A stretch of 64,000 nt of DNA from Acrocarpospora corrugata (GCF_009687845.1 NZ_BLAD01000044.1:142349-206348), one strand, 5' to 3'. Counted from the first letter of the stretch, positions 33,834 to 45,100 are shown. Notes: generated by a model from the letters alone, not told the origin. A program made the numbers and translations.

Positions 33834-36654
33834 TCCTCACAATCGCCGTGGTGCTGAAGGCGGAACCCGCGCCGACGGCGGTCAGCGTCACCTTCTCGCT
33901 CGGAGTCCCGGCGGGGATCGTCGCGGCGAAGGAGACCATGCCGCCGGCGTCGGCGAGCGCCCGTCCGAGCGGCGCCGAGTTCAGGCGGAACTCGACGCTC
34001 TCGCCGGCCCGGTAGCCGCCCGCGCGGAGCGTGGTGACCGACCCGGGATAGACGACGCCCGTGACGTTCAGGTGGCCGGGTTTCTGCGCCGCCGCGTACT
34101 CGGCGCAGACGTCGCCGGGGACGCCGAACGCGGGGGCGGGGGTGCCGCCGGTGACTCCGTCGTCCTCGCGGACGGTGAAGGTGCCGAAGCCCTTGTCGCC
34201 CATGACCGCGTGGGCGACGTTGGTCGCGGAGACCTTGAACGACGTGGCCGGGGTGCGGCTGGGCAGCTGGTCGCCGAGGGTCGCGACCGGCACCGGCACA
34301 CACAGCTGGCCGGGCGCGAAGGTCACCTGCCGCATCTCGGCGCCGGCCGCGCCGGTGGCGGAGCCGAACACGCTGACGTAGGCGGTGACCGGGTGGCCGA
34401 CCCGCTCGGACAGCACCGCCGCCACATTGGCCGTGCCGGGACCTGAGCCCTCCTCGACGTTGTTGGGAACCACGTTCACGGTGGCCTGCCGTTCGGGGGA
34501 GCGTTCGCCGACCGCCCGGTTCTCGGCGGAGAGGTCGGAGATGTAGACGCCGCCGGAGGGGGCGCCCGCCGTGAACCGTACCTCGCGGAGGTCGGACAGG
34601 TTGAGCTGGGTGAGGGCGGCGGCCGGGATGATCACCTGCTGGAGGATCACCTTGCGCAGCCAGGGCGAGCTGACGCCCGGCAGGCGGGTGACGGCGGCCG
34701 GGTTGAGCGCGGAGACCGGCGAGGACCAGGTGTTCCCGGAGCCGTCGGCGACGCTGACGGTGAGGTCGGTCCCCGCGGGCACGAACTCGTCGGCGGCGAT
34801 CTTCACCGAGAGCTGCTCGAAGCGGCTGATGTCGCGCTTGCCGTGCGGGACGGCGACCCGCGCCTCGCCGGTCGGCGAGGTCCACTTCAGGTGCAGCATC
34901 GGGGAGGACGGGATGTTGAAGGCCCACAGCGCCGGCGACCAGTGCGGGACGGCCGCGGAATTGAGGGTGGTGGTGCAGTGCGGGGACGGCTGCGGGAGTT
35001 GCACGCCGCCGTTGCCGCCCATGCTGGCGCACACCTCGGCGGTGGCGTCCCCGGAGACGAGGACGGACGGGTCGGCGGCCTCGAAGGTGGCGAGGTCCAT
35101 GCGTGACTTCGCCGGCTGGGTCGCGGTCACCGAGATGCCCGCGAAGGACGTCGAGGGCGCGGTCACGGCCGAGCCGTCGAACAGCGGCTGGAACTGCTTC
35201 TCGCCGCCGAGCGTGAGCCGGAAGAAGCCCGCCATGTAGGTCGCCCCGACCTGGACCTGCTGGGGGGCGGTGAGCCGGGTGGTGGTGGCGGAAGTGGGGT
35301 CGCAGACGGGGTCGTTGGCGCCGGTGGCCAGGGAGACCCAGTCGTCGGCGGTGCCGGACGGCCAGCCGCCGGGCGTCCAGATGGTGTTGAAGAAGTTGTG
35401 GTTGGTGCCCATGACCAGGACCGCGGAGCGGAGCACGTTGTCGTCGAAGCTGTGCCGCGAGTCGTCGACGATGTGCTGGCCCATCAGGTTCTCCACGTCG
35501 CCGTCGCAGTACGGCAGGATCGTGGCCGTCGCCACGTTCGGCATGGAGATCCGGTCGTAGTCGACGGGCGCGAGCGGGAGCACCGCCTTGATGCCGAACT
35601 GCTGCCAGAGCGGGAGGGCGTCGTTGAGGGTGGAGGCGGCCACGACTCCCTCGCCGCCGCGGGAGTGGCCCATGATCCCGACGCTGTCCAGGTCGAACTT
35701 CCGTACCAGATCGGACGGCTCGATGTCGCCGGTGAGGGCCTGGGCGAGGCTGACGTCCCGGTTGGTGAACGCGTCGTGGTAGACGACCGGGTCGCCGTCG
35801 TCGGCGACGTCCAGCATCCGGAGGGTGTCGAGGATCAGCTGGCCCCGGGCCTGGGCGCCGTAGTCGGCGGCGAGCTGGTTGTCGTTGGCGTTGATGGCGT
35901 TGGAGGAGATGGAGACGACGGCGTAGCCGTTGCTCGCCAGCGCGCGGGCCGGGGCGTCGTAGCCGAGGTAGCTGGGGATGGTCGCGCGCTGCGAGGGGCT
36001 GTCCGGCGAGGGGCGGCAGGGCCACCGCGCCGGGTTGGCCGCGCCCGTGCCGAAGCAGGAGGCGTGCCGGCCGTGTAAGAAGACCACGACGGGCTTCCGC
36101 CCCCGGCCGTCGGGCAGGTAGATCTTGCCGGTGATCTCGCCGCGGATGCCGCCGATGTTGAGCAGCGGGATCGCCAGGTCGCCGAAGTCGTAGACGGCTT
36201 CGGAGACCTGGTGGGAACCGGGGGTCGAGGGGTCGACCTGCAGGATGTCCGGGGTGATGCCGGGCTGGGCCAGCTGCGGGTTCGGGGCAGATCGGGCGCG
36301 GCTGGTCACCGTCGCTTCCACGGCGTCGGTGGTCACCGAGGTGGCCGCCGTCACCGAGGGGTCGGCGGTGACCAGCGACAGCGATTTCCCGTCGGCGGAC
36401 TCCGTCGCCGGGCCGAGCACCCGGCCGTCGGCCGACAGGGTCGGGGCGCTGCCGATGACGGGGAGTTCCTCGTCGAGTTCGAGTGTGACGCGGAAGCCGC
36501 CCGCCACGCGGGTCACGGACCACTGCGGGCCGGAGGCGACGATGTCGGTGGGTTCGGGGTCCGCCGAAGCGGTTCCGGCGATCAGGGTGAAGGGGAGGCA
36601 CGCGAGTGCCAGTACCGCGGCGAATCCTCGCGCGCGGCGGATGGGATTGCTCAA
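33817..36654 (-). CDS. Large secreted alpha/beta hydrolase (lipase/acetylhydrolase-like)
   Basis: A 945-residue exported protein. A signal peptide (ARGFAAVLALACLPFTLIAG, cleavage near ASA) precedes an N-terminal beta region. The hydrolase core runs about residues 160-450 with KPVVVFLHGRHASCFGTG (oxyanion loop) and the nucleophile elbow VGIMGHSRGGEGVVA. The segment VLVMGTNHNFFNTIWTPGG supplies a likely catalytic His. The C-terminal ~450 residues are beta-rich, with a Calx-beta-like segment (VNVVPNNVEEGSGPGTANVA) and an Ig-like end. Platelet-activating-factor acetylhydrolase-like or cutinase-like esterases are the nearest known types; substrate unknown. It lies next to the Tc genes on the same strand, 139 bp beyond the last of them. 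Confidence 0.85.
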   Translation of the reverse strand: MSNPIRRARGFAAVLALACLPFTLIAGTASADPEPTDIVASGPQWSVTRVAGGFRVTLELDEELPVIGSAPTLSADGRVLGPATESADGKSLSLVTADPSVTAATSVTTDAVEATVTSRARSAPNPQLAQPGITPDILQVDPSTPGSHQVSEAVYDFGDLAIPLLNIGGIRGEITGKIYLPDGRGRKPVVVFLHGRHASCFGTGAANPARWPCRPSPDSPSQRATIPSYLGYDAPARALASNGYAVVSISSNAINANDNQLAADYGAQARGQLILDTLRMLDVADDGDPVVYHDAFTNRDVSLAQALTGDIEPSDLVRKFDLDSVGIMGHSRGGEGVVAASTLNDALPLWQQFGIKAVLPLAPVDYDRISMPNVATATILPYCDGDVENLMGQHIVDDSRHSFDDNVLRSAVLVMGTNHNFFNTIWTPGGWPSGTADDWVSLATGANDPVCDPTSATTTRLTAPQQVQVGATYMAGFFRLTLGGEKQFQPLFDGSAVTAPSTSFAGISVTATQPAKSRMDLATFEAADPSVLVSGDATAEVCASMGGNGGVQLPQPSPHCTTTLNSAAVPHWSPALWAFNIPSSPMLHLKWTSPTGEARVAVPHGKRDISRFEQLSVKIAADEFVPAGTDLTVSVADGSGNTWSSPVSALNPAAVTRLPGVSSPWLRKVILQQVIIPAAALTQLNLSDLREVRFTAGAPSGGVYISDLSAENRAVGERSPERQATVNVVPNNVEEGSGPGTANVAAVLSERVGHPVTAYVSVFGSATGAAGAEMRQVTFAPGQLCVPVPVATLGDQLPSRTPATSFKVSATNVAHAVMGDKGFGTFTVREDDGVTGGTPAPAFGVPGDVCAEYAAAQKPGHLNVTGVVYPGSVTTLRAGGYRAGESVEFRLNSAPLGRALADAGGMVSFAATIPAGTPSEKVTLTAVGAGSAFSTTAIVRIRAAL

Positions 36655-36793
36655 GTGAGGGCCTTACTCGTACGAACCGGTGGAGCCCCACCGTCGCCGT
36701 GAATCAGCGGCGAGCGTCAGGCGATTCGCACGGTATGCCCGGTTTGTTAACATCAACGGGCGATCTTGTTACCTGCCTGTTCCACGCGGCGCG

Positions 36794-38899
36794 TCACACG
36801 CCGTGCTCCGGTGTCGCCACGTGAACGCGGCGTTCGTTGTTGACCGTCACCACGCAGGGCAGGACGCCCATGAGGAGCGCGGTCTTCCCGGTGGCGGCCG
36901 TGATGCCGGGGAACTGGGGATCCCACCGGGACCATGGGCCGCCCACCGAGGAGGTCACCCAGATCTGCTGGTCGTTGCCGACGACCGCGGCGAGGCTGCC
37001 CGCGGGGCCGGGCACGGTGCCGACGGCGGCGCGGATGCGGGCGTCGAGCGGGCGGCCGTGCGCCGTCCAGGGCGAGGCGGCCCCCGGCGTCCAGCGCAGG
37101 CTCCACACCTGCCCGCTCGGGGAGCCGACGACCACGATGTCCAGGGCGGTCCCCACCGCCTCGACGCCGATCGCGGCCACGATCCGCTCGGCCGGGGCGG
37201 GGGTGCCCAGGTCGGTCCAGCGGAACGCGCCCCCGTCGGGGACGTTGACCCAGAGGTGCCCGTCCTCGGTGGCGACGACGGCCACCGGCATGGGCAGTGC
37301 GGCCGCGCCCATCACGGCGAAGATCAGCTGACCGGGGGGCGCGCCGCGATCGGTCCAGCGCCAGTCGCCGCCCGACATCGAGCGCATCCAGAGCCGCCCG
37401 TCGTCCGCGAACACGTGGACGGCGGGCAGGCCCGCGACCGCGATCGGCGCCACCCCTGACTTGATCGATCTGCCGGGGGGAGCGCCGTGGTCGACCCAGG
37501 CGCCGGCCGTTTTCGCCCACAGGCGGCCGTCGCTTCCGACCACGAACACCCAGGCGGGCTGCGGGATGCCGGGCTGGGTGAACACGCCGACGCCCGAGGC
37601 GGCCGTGACTCCGGCCCGGGGCTGCCCGTGGGCGGCCCAGAAGCCGGAGGAGGGGAAGAAGCCGTCGGCCGGGTTCCCCCACACCCGGCAGCTCCACACC
37701 GCGCCGTACTCGTCGATGACGGGGACCTCGACCGGGAGGTCCGTCAGGTCGGGCTCGGGGGCGGCGGTGTAGGCCCCGACGACCGAGACCACCGCGCCGG
37801 GGCTGCCGTGGCTCTCCCACCGGACGCCCGCGTCGCCGGACTCGAGGGTCCACAGGTCGGACTCCCAGGACACCCCGGCGGTCCGCACCCGTCGCGGCGC
37901 GGCGAGTTCGATCGCGTTGGACGGGACGACGACGGCGGCGTCGTCCGGGGTGGTGCCCAGATCCCGCCAGGGGCCGGTGAGCGAGCGCGTCCAGATGTTG
38001 TGGCTGCTGCGGGCCACGATGACGGGTTCGTCGCCGGGCTGCGGGTCGGGGCCCTTGGCGGCGACGACGGCGGTGCCGAGCCCCGAGGGTGACGGTGGCT
38101 GCCCGAGTTCGGCCCACCGCCAGTCCCGGCCCGAGCCGATGACCATGCTGGCGGCGGCCGGTTCTCCCGTGGCCAGCACGGCGCAGGCCTGGAGCCGTCC
38201 GGCGGCGTCGCGGAAACTCGTCGCCGTGAGGCCGCCGTGCTGGCCGTTGGGCGACTGCCCGCCCGGATCGATCCAGGTCCAGACCGAATTCTCGTGTACG
38301 GCGACGCGCACCGCGGACGCGGAGGTCTGGCGGTCCCGGACCACGGCGAAGATGTGCAACTGCGGCTCCGACCCGGGCGTGACGGACGCCAGCGCGGTCG
38401 CGAGCTCCACGGCGACCCAGTCCTCGTCCGCCGCGATCCGGAACCAGGTCCCGTCCTGGTCCACGCCCTGGCGCGTCCACGGACGCCCCGCCATGCTGCT
38501 CATCACGAGCGTGTGCCGGAGCGCCGCTCCGGATCCTCTGGTGCCGGTGACCAGGTCGCCGCAGTCCGCGTCGAAGGGCTCGCCCACGTCCGGCGCCGGT
38601 CCGGCGAGACCGGTCCACGGCGTGGGGGCGGCCCCCTCCCGGTACAGCCAGACCTTCAGGTCGTCACCGACGACGACGGGGGTGAGGACGTCCGTTCCGT
38701 CCAGGGCGAGCAGGGCCGCGTCGAGCACGCCTTCGCCGGTGGGCGGGAGGCCGACGCGTTCCCACCGCCACGTGTCGCCTGCCCGTCTGCGCAGGTAGAG
38801 GTAGCCGCCCGCGGTGAACACGGCGATGGTGTCGGCTGTGGCGCGGGCCCCGGTGACCTCGCCGGGGCCGCCGAGGGCGGTCCACGCGACGGGCGGCAT
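36794..38899 (-). CDS. DUF346/PLL-like beta-propeller, Tc-locus accessory protein
   Basis: A 701-residue all-beta protein built from about 13 repeats with the signature W-x-x-x-G-x-P, for example WRWERVGLPP, WRWAELGQPP, RWESHGSPGA, FWAAHGQPRAG, WVDHGAPPG, WRWTDRGAPPG and FRWTDLGTPAP. This is the DUF346 pattern seen in PLL-type fucose-binding lectins; 13 blades would make about two propellers. It has no signal peptide. It begins 58 bp after the second TcA gene on the same strand, so it is probably the last gene of the Tc operon. A glycan-binding or targeting role is inferred from the fold. It could instead be an independent lectin. Confidence 0.8.
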   Translation of the reverse strand: MPPVAWTALGGPGEVTGARATADTIAVFTAGGYLYLRRRAGDTWRWERVGLPPTGEGVLDAALLALDGTDVLTPVVVGDDLKVWLYREGAAPTPWTGLAGPAPDVGEPFDADCGDLVTGTRGSGAALRHTLVMSSMAGRPWTRQGVDQDGTWFRIAADEDWVAVELATALASVTPGSEPQLHIFAVVRDRQTSASAVRVAVHENSVWTWIDPGGQSPNGQHGGLTATSFRDAAGRLQACAVLATGEPAAASMVIGSGRDWRWAELGQPPSPSGLGTAVVAAKGPDPQPGDEPVIVARSSHNIWTRSLTGPWRDLGTTPDDAAVVVPSNAIELAAPRRVRTAGVSWESDLWTLESGDAGVRWESHGSPGAVVSVVGAYTAAPEPDLTDLPVEVPVIDEYGAVWSCRVWGNPADGFFPSSGFWAAHGQPRAGVTAASGVGVFTQPGIPQPAWVFVVGSDGRLWAKTAGAWVDHGAPPGRSIKSGVAPIAVAGLPAVHVFADDGRLWMRSMSGGDWRWTDRGAPPGQLIFAVMGAAALPMPVAVVATEDGHLWVNVPDGGAFRWTDLGTPAPAERIVAAIGVEAVGTALDIVVVGSPSGQVWSLRWTPGAASPWTAHGRPLDARIRAAVGTVPGPAGSLAAVVGNDQQIWVTSSVGGPWSRWDPQFPGITAATGKTALLMGVLPCVVTVNNERRVHVATPEHGV

Positions 38900-38957
38900 C
38901 AGCGTGTCCCCGGGCGGGGCCGGCGGGTGTCGTGACGGCGCATCGGGCTCTCCACTG

Positions 38958-41900
38958 TCAGCGAATCGTGTATCGGACGATGAGATGCGGGTCGGCGTTC
39001 CGGTCGCGCCGTACGACGTCGGGGTCCGCGGGCACCGACAAGGCGAACCCGCCCTCGGCGTCGGACGCGGGTAGCGCGTCGGGGGCCACCGGGGATGGGC
39101 CGCGGACGAGTTCGCCGCCGGAGATTCCGTACAGTTCGACGGCGCGGAGGGTGATCGCGGCGGACTGGGTGAAGTACGGGAACCAGTGCTTCTCGATCCG
39201 CAGGGACAGGCCGGCGGCGCCGGCCAGGAAGGCCGCCCATTCCGTCGGGAAGTCGTGGCGCAGGCTGAACGACCGGGCGAGAGTCTGCTCCGCGGCGGCG
39301 GCGAAGCGGGCGCGCAGGTCGCCGACGACGGCGTCGGCCCGGACGCCGGGGCGGGCGGTGTAGCCGATGTGCAGGACGGCGTCGGAGATGCTCGCGTAGT
39401 CGAACATGCGCAGGTCGGCGGGCAGGTTCAGGGCCCAGGTGCTGATCGCCCCCGCGCCTTCGAACGGAAGGTAGCGTTCGTCGCGCGCGGCCGCGTCGAA
39501 CAGCCCGGCGTCGCGGACGCCGGAACTGGTCACCACCGACTCCAGCCCGCCCGGATAGTCGAGGAACCTGGGGTCCTCCCCCGCCAGCCGGGTGTACTTG
39601 TTGTCGATCAGGCCGGGGTCGCGGCGGATGGAGCTGCGCTGCAACGACAGGGTGGCCGCGACCGACGTGTACGGCCCGGTCACCGCGGGCAGGCTGAGCG
39701 CCACCGTACGGATCCGGCGCAGGTGGTGGCCGGGCACGGCCAGGTCGTACAGCCATTCCGGCACGGTGAACTGGCAGGTGCCGCGGGAGCGGAGTTCCAG
39801 CAGGGCCAGCGGGTCGAGCATGCGGAGCGAGACGTGGCTGGTCAGCTCGAACTCGCGCCGGTTGTGCTCCAGGTAGGCCAGCTGGAGCCGGGTGAGGTCG
39901 TGGTGCAGCCGCTCCCCCGCCTGCAGGCCGCGCCGCCCGGTCTCCCAGTGCGTGAACCCGACGAAGGTGGTGGCGTCGAGTTCCGGGCGCATCAGCTCCC
40001 GTTTCACCGCCTGCTCGGCGGAGCGGGCGACGTCGACGGCCATCCGGTAGTGCTCGGCGAAGCTGCGGGCGACCTCGCCGCGCAGCCACGTGTACAGCTC
40101 GGTTCCGGTGTCCTTGGTGGCCAGGAAGGCGTCCACTTCGGCGGCCCGTTTGAGCTCTTCGCCGCTGTTGTCGTACTCGCGGCGGCTGACCTGCTCGTGC
40201 ACGAGTGTGGCGATGAGCTGGCGGCCGTTCTGCATCAACTCCAGGGCGGCCTGGTTGCTCTGCTGGACGAAGTCCAGGTCGCGGCGCTGATAGCCGGCGA
40301 TCTTGGCGGCCCGGCCGCCGTCGTAGATGTCCTGCTCGGCGTCGCCCCTGATGGCCGAGGAGAGCGTGCGCCCGACCGAGGACAGCAGCGGGCCGCCGAA
40401 CTCCACATGGCCGCCGATGCCGAAGGGTTCGATGTCGATGCCCAGGTTGGGGAGCATGCCGAGGACGCCGAAGATGTTGTCGACCGTGGTGGCGTCCTGC
40501 TGCTTGTCGCGCGCCTTGGGCAGGTGGATGTTGAGTTCCGCGTACTCGTTGGAGATCAGGTCCAGGGAGCCCTGGCTCTCCGCGCCGGACTGGACCTGCG
40601 GGTCGCCGTCACGGGCCAGCCGGGGGGCCGGGCGGCTCTCCTGGGCGATCGCGATGGCGTACTTGAGGACGAGTTCGTGCAGCACTTCGGCGAAGTTGGC
40701 CTGGGTCACCGGCTTGCGGATCAGGCTGACGTCGCGGAGTTTGTCCACGTCGGCTTCCGGGCGGCCGAGCAGCAGCTGGAAGTGGCGGTAGCGGGCGAAG
40801 GTGGTGGCGCGGGTGCGGAGCAGGGCCTCGGTGTTGGCCTCGGCCTCCTTCCAGTTGAGGAAGCGCACGTCCTGGGTGAGCCGGGCCATGCCGATCTCGT
40901 GGCCCTGCCGGAGCCGGGCGAGTTCCTCGCCGTCGCGTTTCTCCATGGCGGCCAGCAGCGCGGCCCCGGTCGACTTCACCTCCGCGGTGATCTCCAGCGC
41001 CTTCTGGATCAGCAGCGTGGCCCGGACCGGCGAGGCGGGCGCCCGGGTGCCCGCGACCGCGCCGGCGATGTCGATCCCGGCGGCGGTGGCGCGCGCCAGC
41101 AGGCCGGGATCGAGCGCGGGCGCGAACAGGGACAGCTGGCGGACGACCCCGCTGATGTCCTGGCAGTTGCGGATCTTGAACAGCCGGTCGGCGACGGTGT
41201 CCCAGTAGCCGACCAGCTGGGCGTTGCGCGGGACGCAGAAGTAGAGGCTGCGCCCCATCCCCAGCAGCGCGACGCCGCCCGCCCCCGTCCCGGGCGCTCC
41301 CGGCGCCGGGGTACGGGCGAACGGCAGCTGGTTCTCCAGCTCGACCAGCACGTTCCCGAACACCCCGAGACCGGCGTCCTTCAGCTGGCGGTAGCTCTTC
41401 CTGGGCGCGGCCCGGTGCCGGGGCACCTCCGCGGGGCGCGGCCCGAGAATGTTCCCGGCCAGCACGTACAGCTGGGTGGCCTCGTTGATCGACTCGGCGG
41501 TGTCCAGCCGGAACAGGCTGTCCCCCCAGGCGATCAGGTTCTCCAGGTACTTCATCACCACGTAGTACTGGTAGGCGACCACCCGGGTCCTGGCCACCCG
41601 GTGCGGCCGGAACGGCTCGCGGCGCAGCCCCTCGTAGCTGAGCGCGGCCGAGGCCAGCAGAATCCGCTCCTCCGGGCCCAGCTCGGACGGCGGGCGGCTC
41701 AGCACGGCCACCAGCTCGTCCACCCGCGGCATGTCACCCGGCCGCGGATTGCGGAACCGGACGAACTTCCAGAACCGGTCGGGCACGGGCGCGCTCGGAT
41801 CGGTCTCGGTCGGGTCGAAGATGTGGTGGAACCAGCGCTGCGCCTCGGCGAAACGCTGGTTCTTGCTCAGGTGCACCGCGATGGTGACCGGCGCGTGGAA

Positions 41901-42164
41901 GAACAGCTCCCAGTTGTAGACCGAGTACGGCCCCGCCTCGCTGACGTCGATGTTCTTCGGCGTCGACTCGACCCGGAAACTCGGATCCTCCCCGGGCGCG
42001 GCCGGATCGTTGGGGTCGTAGATGCGGTCGAAGAACGGCTCGGACACCTGCTGCACCGACAGGTCCAGCAGACCGGCCACCGACTGCTGGTTGAGCCGCT
42101 CCACCAGCATCCCGACGTACGGATGGAAGTGGTTCTCGAACACGAAGGACGTCGTGTCGGCCAT
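38958..42164 (-). CDS. TcA C-terminal subunit (TcB-binding and pore region), YenA2-like split
   Basis: A 1068-residue protein equivalent to the C-terminal part of Tc toxin A subunits. It opens VFENHFHPYVGMLVERLNQQ, and near residues 60-110 has the conserved block YSVYNWELFFHAPVTIAVHL plus AQRWFHHIFDPTETD. A long helical middle (residues about 380-650) is the expected coiled/pore-forming shaft. The C-terminus has the TcB-binding signature RYLPFEGAGAISTWAL followed by FDYASISDAVLHIGYTAR, near residues 895-935. It starts 7 bp after the upstream TcA gene, so the pair is a split TcA, as in YenA1/YenA2. It should assemble with that partner into the pentameric injector. Confidence 0.9.
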   Translation of the reverse strand: MADTTSFVFENHFHPYVGMLVERLNQQSVAGLLDLSVQQVSEPFFDRIYDPNDPAAPGEDPSFRVESTPKNIDVSEAGPYSVYNWELFFHAPVTIAVHLSKNQRFAEAQRWFHHIFDPTETDPSAPVPDRFWKFVRFRNPRPGDMPRVDELVAVLSRPPSELGPEERILLASAALSYEGLRREPFRPHRVARTRVVAYQYYVVMKYLENLIAWGDSLFRLDTAESINEATQLYVLAGNILGPRPAEVPRHRAAPRKSYRQLKDAGLGVFGNVLVELENQLPFARTPAPGAPGTGAGGVALLGMGRSLYFCVPRNAQLVGYWDTVADRLFKIRNCQDISGVVRQLSLFAPALDPGLLARATAAGIDIAGAVAGTRAPASPVRATLLIQKALEITAEVKSTGAALLAAMEKRDGEELARLRQGHEIGMARLTQDVRFLNWKEAEANTEALLRTRATTFARYRHFQLLLGRPEADVDKLRDVSLIRKPVTQANFAEVLHELVLKYAIAIAQESRPAPRLARDGDPQVQSGAESQGSLDLISNEYAELNIHLPKARDKQQDATTVDNIFGVLGMLPNLGIDIEPFGIGGHVEFGGPLLSSVGRTLSSAIRGDAEQDIYDGGRAAKIAGYQRRDLDFVQQSNQAALELMQNGRQLIATLVHEQVSRREYDNSGEELKRAAEVDAFLATKDTGTELYTWLRGEVARSFAEHYRMAVDVARSAEQAVKRELMRPELDATTFVGFTHWETGRRGLQAGERLHHDLTRLQLAYLEHNRREFELTSHVSLRMLDPLALLELRSRGTCQFTVPEWLYDLAVPGHHLRRIRTVALSLPAVTGPYTSVAATLSLQRSSIRRDPGLIDNKYTRLAGEDPRFLDYPGGLESVVTSSGVRDAGLFDAAARDERYLPFEGAGAISTWALNLPADLRMFDYASISDAVLHIGYTARPGVRADAVVGDLRARFAAAAEQTLARSFSLRHDFPTEWAAFLAGAAGLSLRIEKHWFPYFTQSAAITLRAVELYGISGGELVRGPSPVAPDALPASDAEGGFALSVPADPDVVRRDRNADPHLIVRYTIR

Positions 42165-42171
42165 GGCCTCT

Positions 42172-45100
42172 TCACCGGTCCAGTTCGGGGATGATCAGGG
42201 GCGCGGCGATCGGCCCGGGGAAGACCCCGAACGTGACGCTGACGACGTCGGTCGGGTCGGGATGCACGTAGAAGACGTGCCTGCTGTCCTGGAAGAAGAA
42301 CGGCGCCCGATGCGGATCCTTCAGCCGGTGCATCGGCCCCACCCCCCGGTACGGCGACTGGCTGGCCCGCAGCACGGTCAGCTCGTGGAACGGATCGTCG
42401 CGGAAGCTGACCGTGAAAGGACCCACGGCGGAGAACTGCCGGTCGGCGGGGAACCCGGGCGAGCCGCCGGTGTCGTCCTGCTTGCGGACCGGCAGGCTGT
42501 GCGTGGTGTAGAGCCGGAAGTGGGAGTTGCCGGTGCCGCCGGGGCTGGGGTTGAGCACGATGATGCCGAGGCTGTCCCGCACGCCGAGGTTGTCGTTCTC
42601 GATGTCGGAGGCCAGCCGCAGCGTCAGCGGGTCGCCGATGACGCTGAACTCGGCGCCCAGGTCGATCGGCCGGTCCGGGTCGGAGGTGCGCGGCGACTGC
42701 CAGCGGCCGTTGTAGTACTCGCTCCAGAACAGGCTGACGGTCAGGGTCGCGGACGCGCGCAGATTCATGTCCGCCACCCGCAGGTCCCCCAGCCGGGAGC
42801 CGCCGGGGGCGAGCGGGAACGGGCCGGGCTGCCGCCGGTCGGGCTGCTTGGAGACGGTCAGCCAGAACAGCAGGAACCTGCCCTTCCAGATGACGGGCAG
42901 CACCGGGTCGTCCGGGACGTCGACGTTGACCCGCTCCCACGGCCGCCACGTCCCGTCCAGGGTCCGGTGGAAGTAGCCGCGTTTGGCCCCGGAGGTGCGG
43001 CCGATGACGTGCACGAGCGGGTCGGGGACGCCGGTGCCGGCGGCGTCGCGCTCCTGGACGTGCATGCCGGCGATCTCCAGGTTGGCGACCTCGTCGAGCC
43101 GTTCCAGGTAGTGGCCGAGCGCCGTGGCGGCGGCCTGGTCGGTGATGTCGGACTGGAGCAGTTCGGACTCGACCTCGCGGAAGAACGGCGACTTGTCGTC
43201 GCGGAGTTCGGGGTCCAGCCAGTTCTCCGGGAACAGGAAGACCCGGCGGTTGGCCTCCCAGATCCGGTAGCGCTTCATCGCCTCCCAGCGCTGGGGGTCG
43301 ATGGACTGCGGGGAGACCTCCGGTTCCAGGTTGAGCAGGAACCGGGCGACGAACAGCTGCACGGCCGAGATCGCCTGCGCGATGCGGGAGGTGGTCATGC
43401 AGGGGTCCATCTGGACGTCGATGAGAAGCTTCTCGTAGAGCTGGTCCGGGGTGGTGAATCCGCCGGTGACGGCGTCCACGGCCAGATCGGGGTCGGGGTT
43501 CTCCATGTGCAGGACCCGCCCGACGAGGGCGTCGCGGGCCGAGCGGCGCAGCTGGTTGTGGATCGGGCGGACCACTTCGGCCCAGGCGGCGTCGTCATAC
43601 CGGGCGCGGACGGCATCCCGCACGTCGCGCACGTCCTGCGCTGACGGGGTGACCCGGACGATCCTGGCGAGCGCGGGCACCGGCAGCACGACCGCGCGGG
43701 TCAGGTCGATGAGGTCGGCCACCCGCCACAACCCGTCGAGGCTGCGCAGGTTCGCCCCCAGATGGGCGGCGGCGTCTGCCACGGTCGCCGGGGTGACGCC
43801 GGTGAGAGCCGAAAGGAGTTCATCCGGCGTTTCCGCGCCGTCGAGCAGGTCGACGATGGCGGTGCCGGTGACCGCCCAGCGTTCGCGCAGCCGCCGGTAC
43901 CGGGCCAGCGCGGCGACGGCGCGCACCAGAGCCTGCCGGGCGGCCGGGCCGGCGGCGGGCACGGCGGACAGCCAGCCGACACCGCCGACGAGGTACTCCG
44001 GCGAGCGGGCGAAGGAGAGCAGTTCGCGGATCGAGAGCCCGAGCGCGCCCGCCAGTTCGAGCGCGGCCCGCAGCCGCCGGTAGGCGGCGGTGAACGCGGC
44101 GACGGCGTCGGCGGGGCAGCACGCCGTGCCGGGCAGGACCACGGGCGCGAGCCCCTCGGCCTGCCAGCGCAGGCGCAGTTTCGCGTTCAGCCCGGTCGCG
44201 GTGAGTTCGAGCCGTGCCCCGGCGGCGAGTCCGGCCGGGTCGGCCGTCCAGGTCGTGCCCTCCTTCCGCAGGGGTACGGCCCGGCCGTCGATCTGGAGGG
44301 TGACCGCGGAGCCGTCCGCCTCGACGGTCAGCACGTACGTGCCGGGGAGCGCCGGGTCGACGGTGGCGGCCCACACCCCGCTGATCGGTCCGGCGGCTAT
44401 CCCGGCCGCCTGGCGCAGGTTGACCCCGCCGGGTTCGTAATCGACCGAGGGCGCGACGGCCGTCCTGACCGGTGGCCCGGTTATCGGCCCGGCCCAGAAG
44501 CGCACGCTCAGACCGGTGGCGGTCACCGCCGCCAGGTCGTCGCCCGCCGGCCGCCCCGGGGCCGAGCCCGGCATGGCGACGGCGTCCTCGACGAGGGCGG
44601 CGACACTCGCGGGAGCCTCGCCGGTCGCGGCGCCGAGCACCTCCCCCAGCTGCCTCCGGATCAGGCTGGGCCGCAGCTCCTCCAGCAGCGCCGCCCCCAG
44701 GGCCGCCCGCCGGACATCGTCCGGGTCGCGTACTGCCGCCCAGGCGCGCCAGCGCTTCTCCAGGACGGGGTGGGCGCGGAACAGCGGCAGGTATTCGGCC
44801 TGTCCGGCGTTGGCCAGGTTCCCGGCGGCCTCGGCCAGGCGGGCGGGCAGGCCGGGCAGCGCCGCCACCGCGGCGGCGGCCTCCGGGGTCAGCACGCCGC
44901 GATGGATCAGCAGCGAGCGGGCCGCGTCGTAGGCGAGGCCGGGCGCGGCGGCCAGCACCGGTCCCGGCAGCGTGGCCGCGTCCTGGTGGTAGGCGGTCGT
45001 GTACGTGGACGCCCCCGCCAGCAGCCCGAGGAAGGCGTCGCTGACGTCCGGCGCGAACACCGACGTCAGGACTGTCCGCAGCGCGGCCTCGCTCCACTGC

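Noticed and set aside
33110..36691. 1193-codon reading in another frame across the secreted hydrolase
   Set aside because: Arg/Pro-rich composition typical of a shifted frame; the hydrolase frame has the signal peptide and catalytic motifs.
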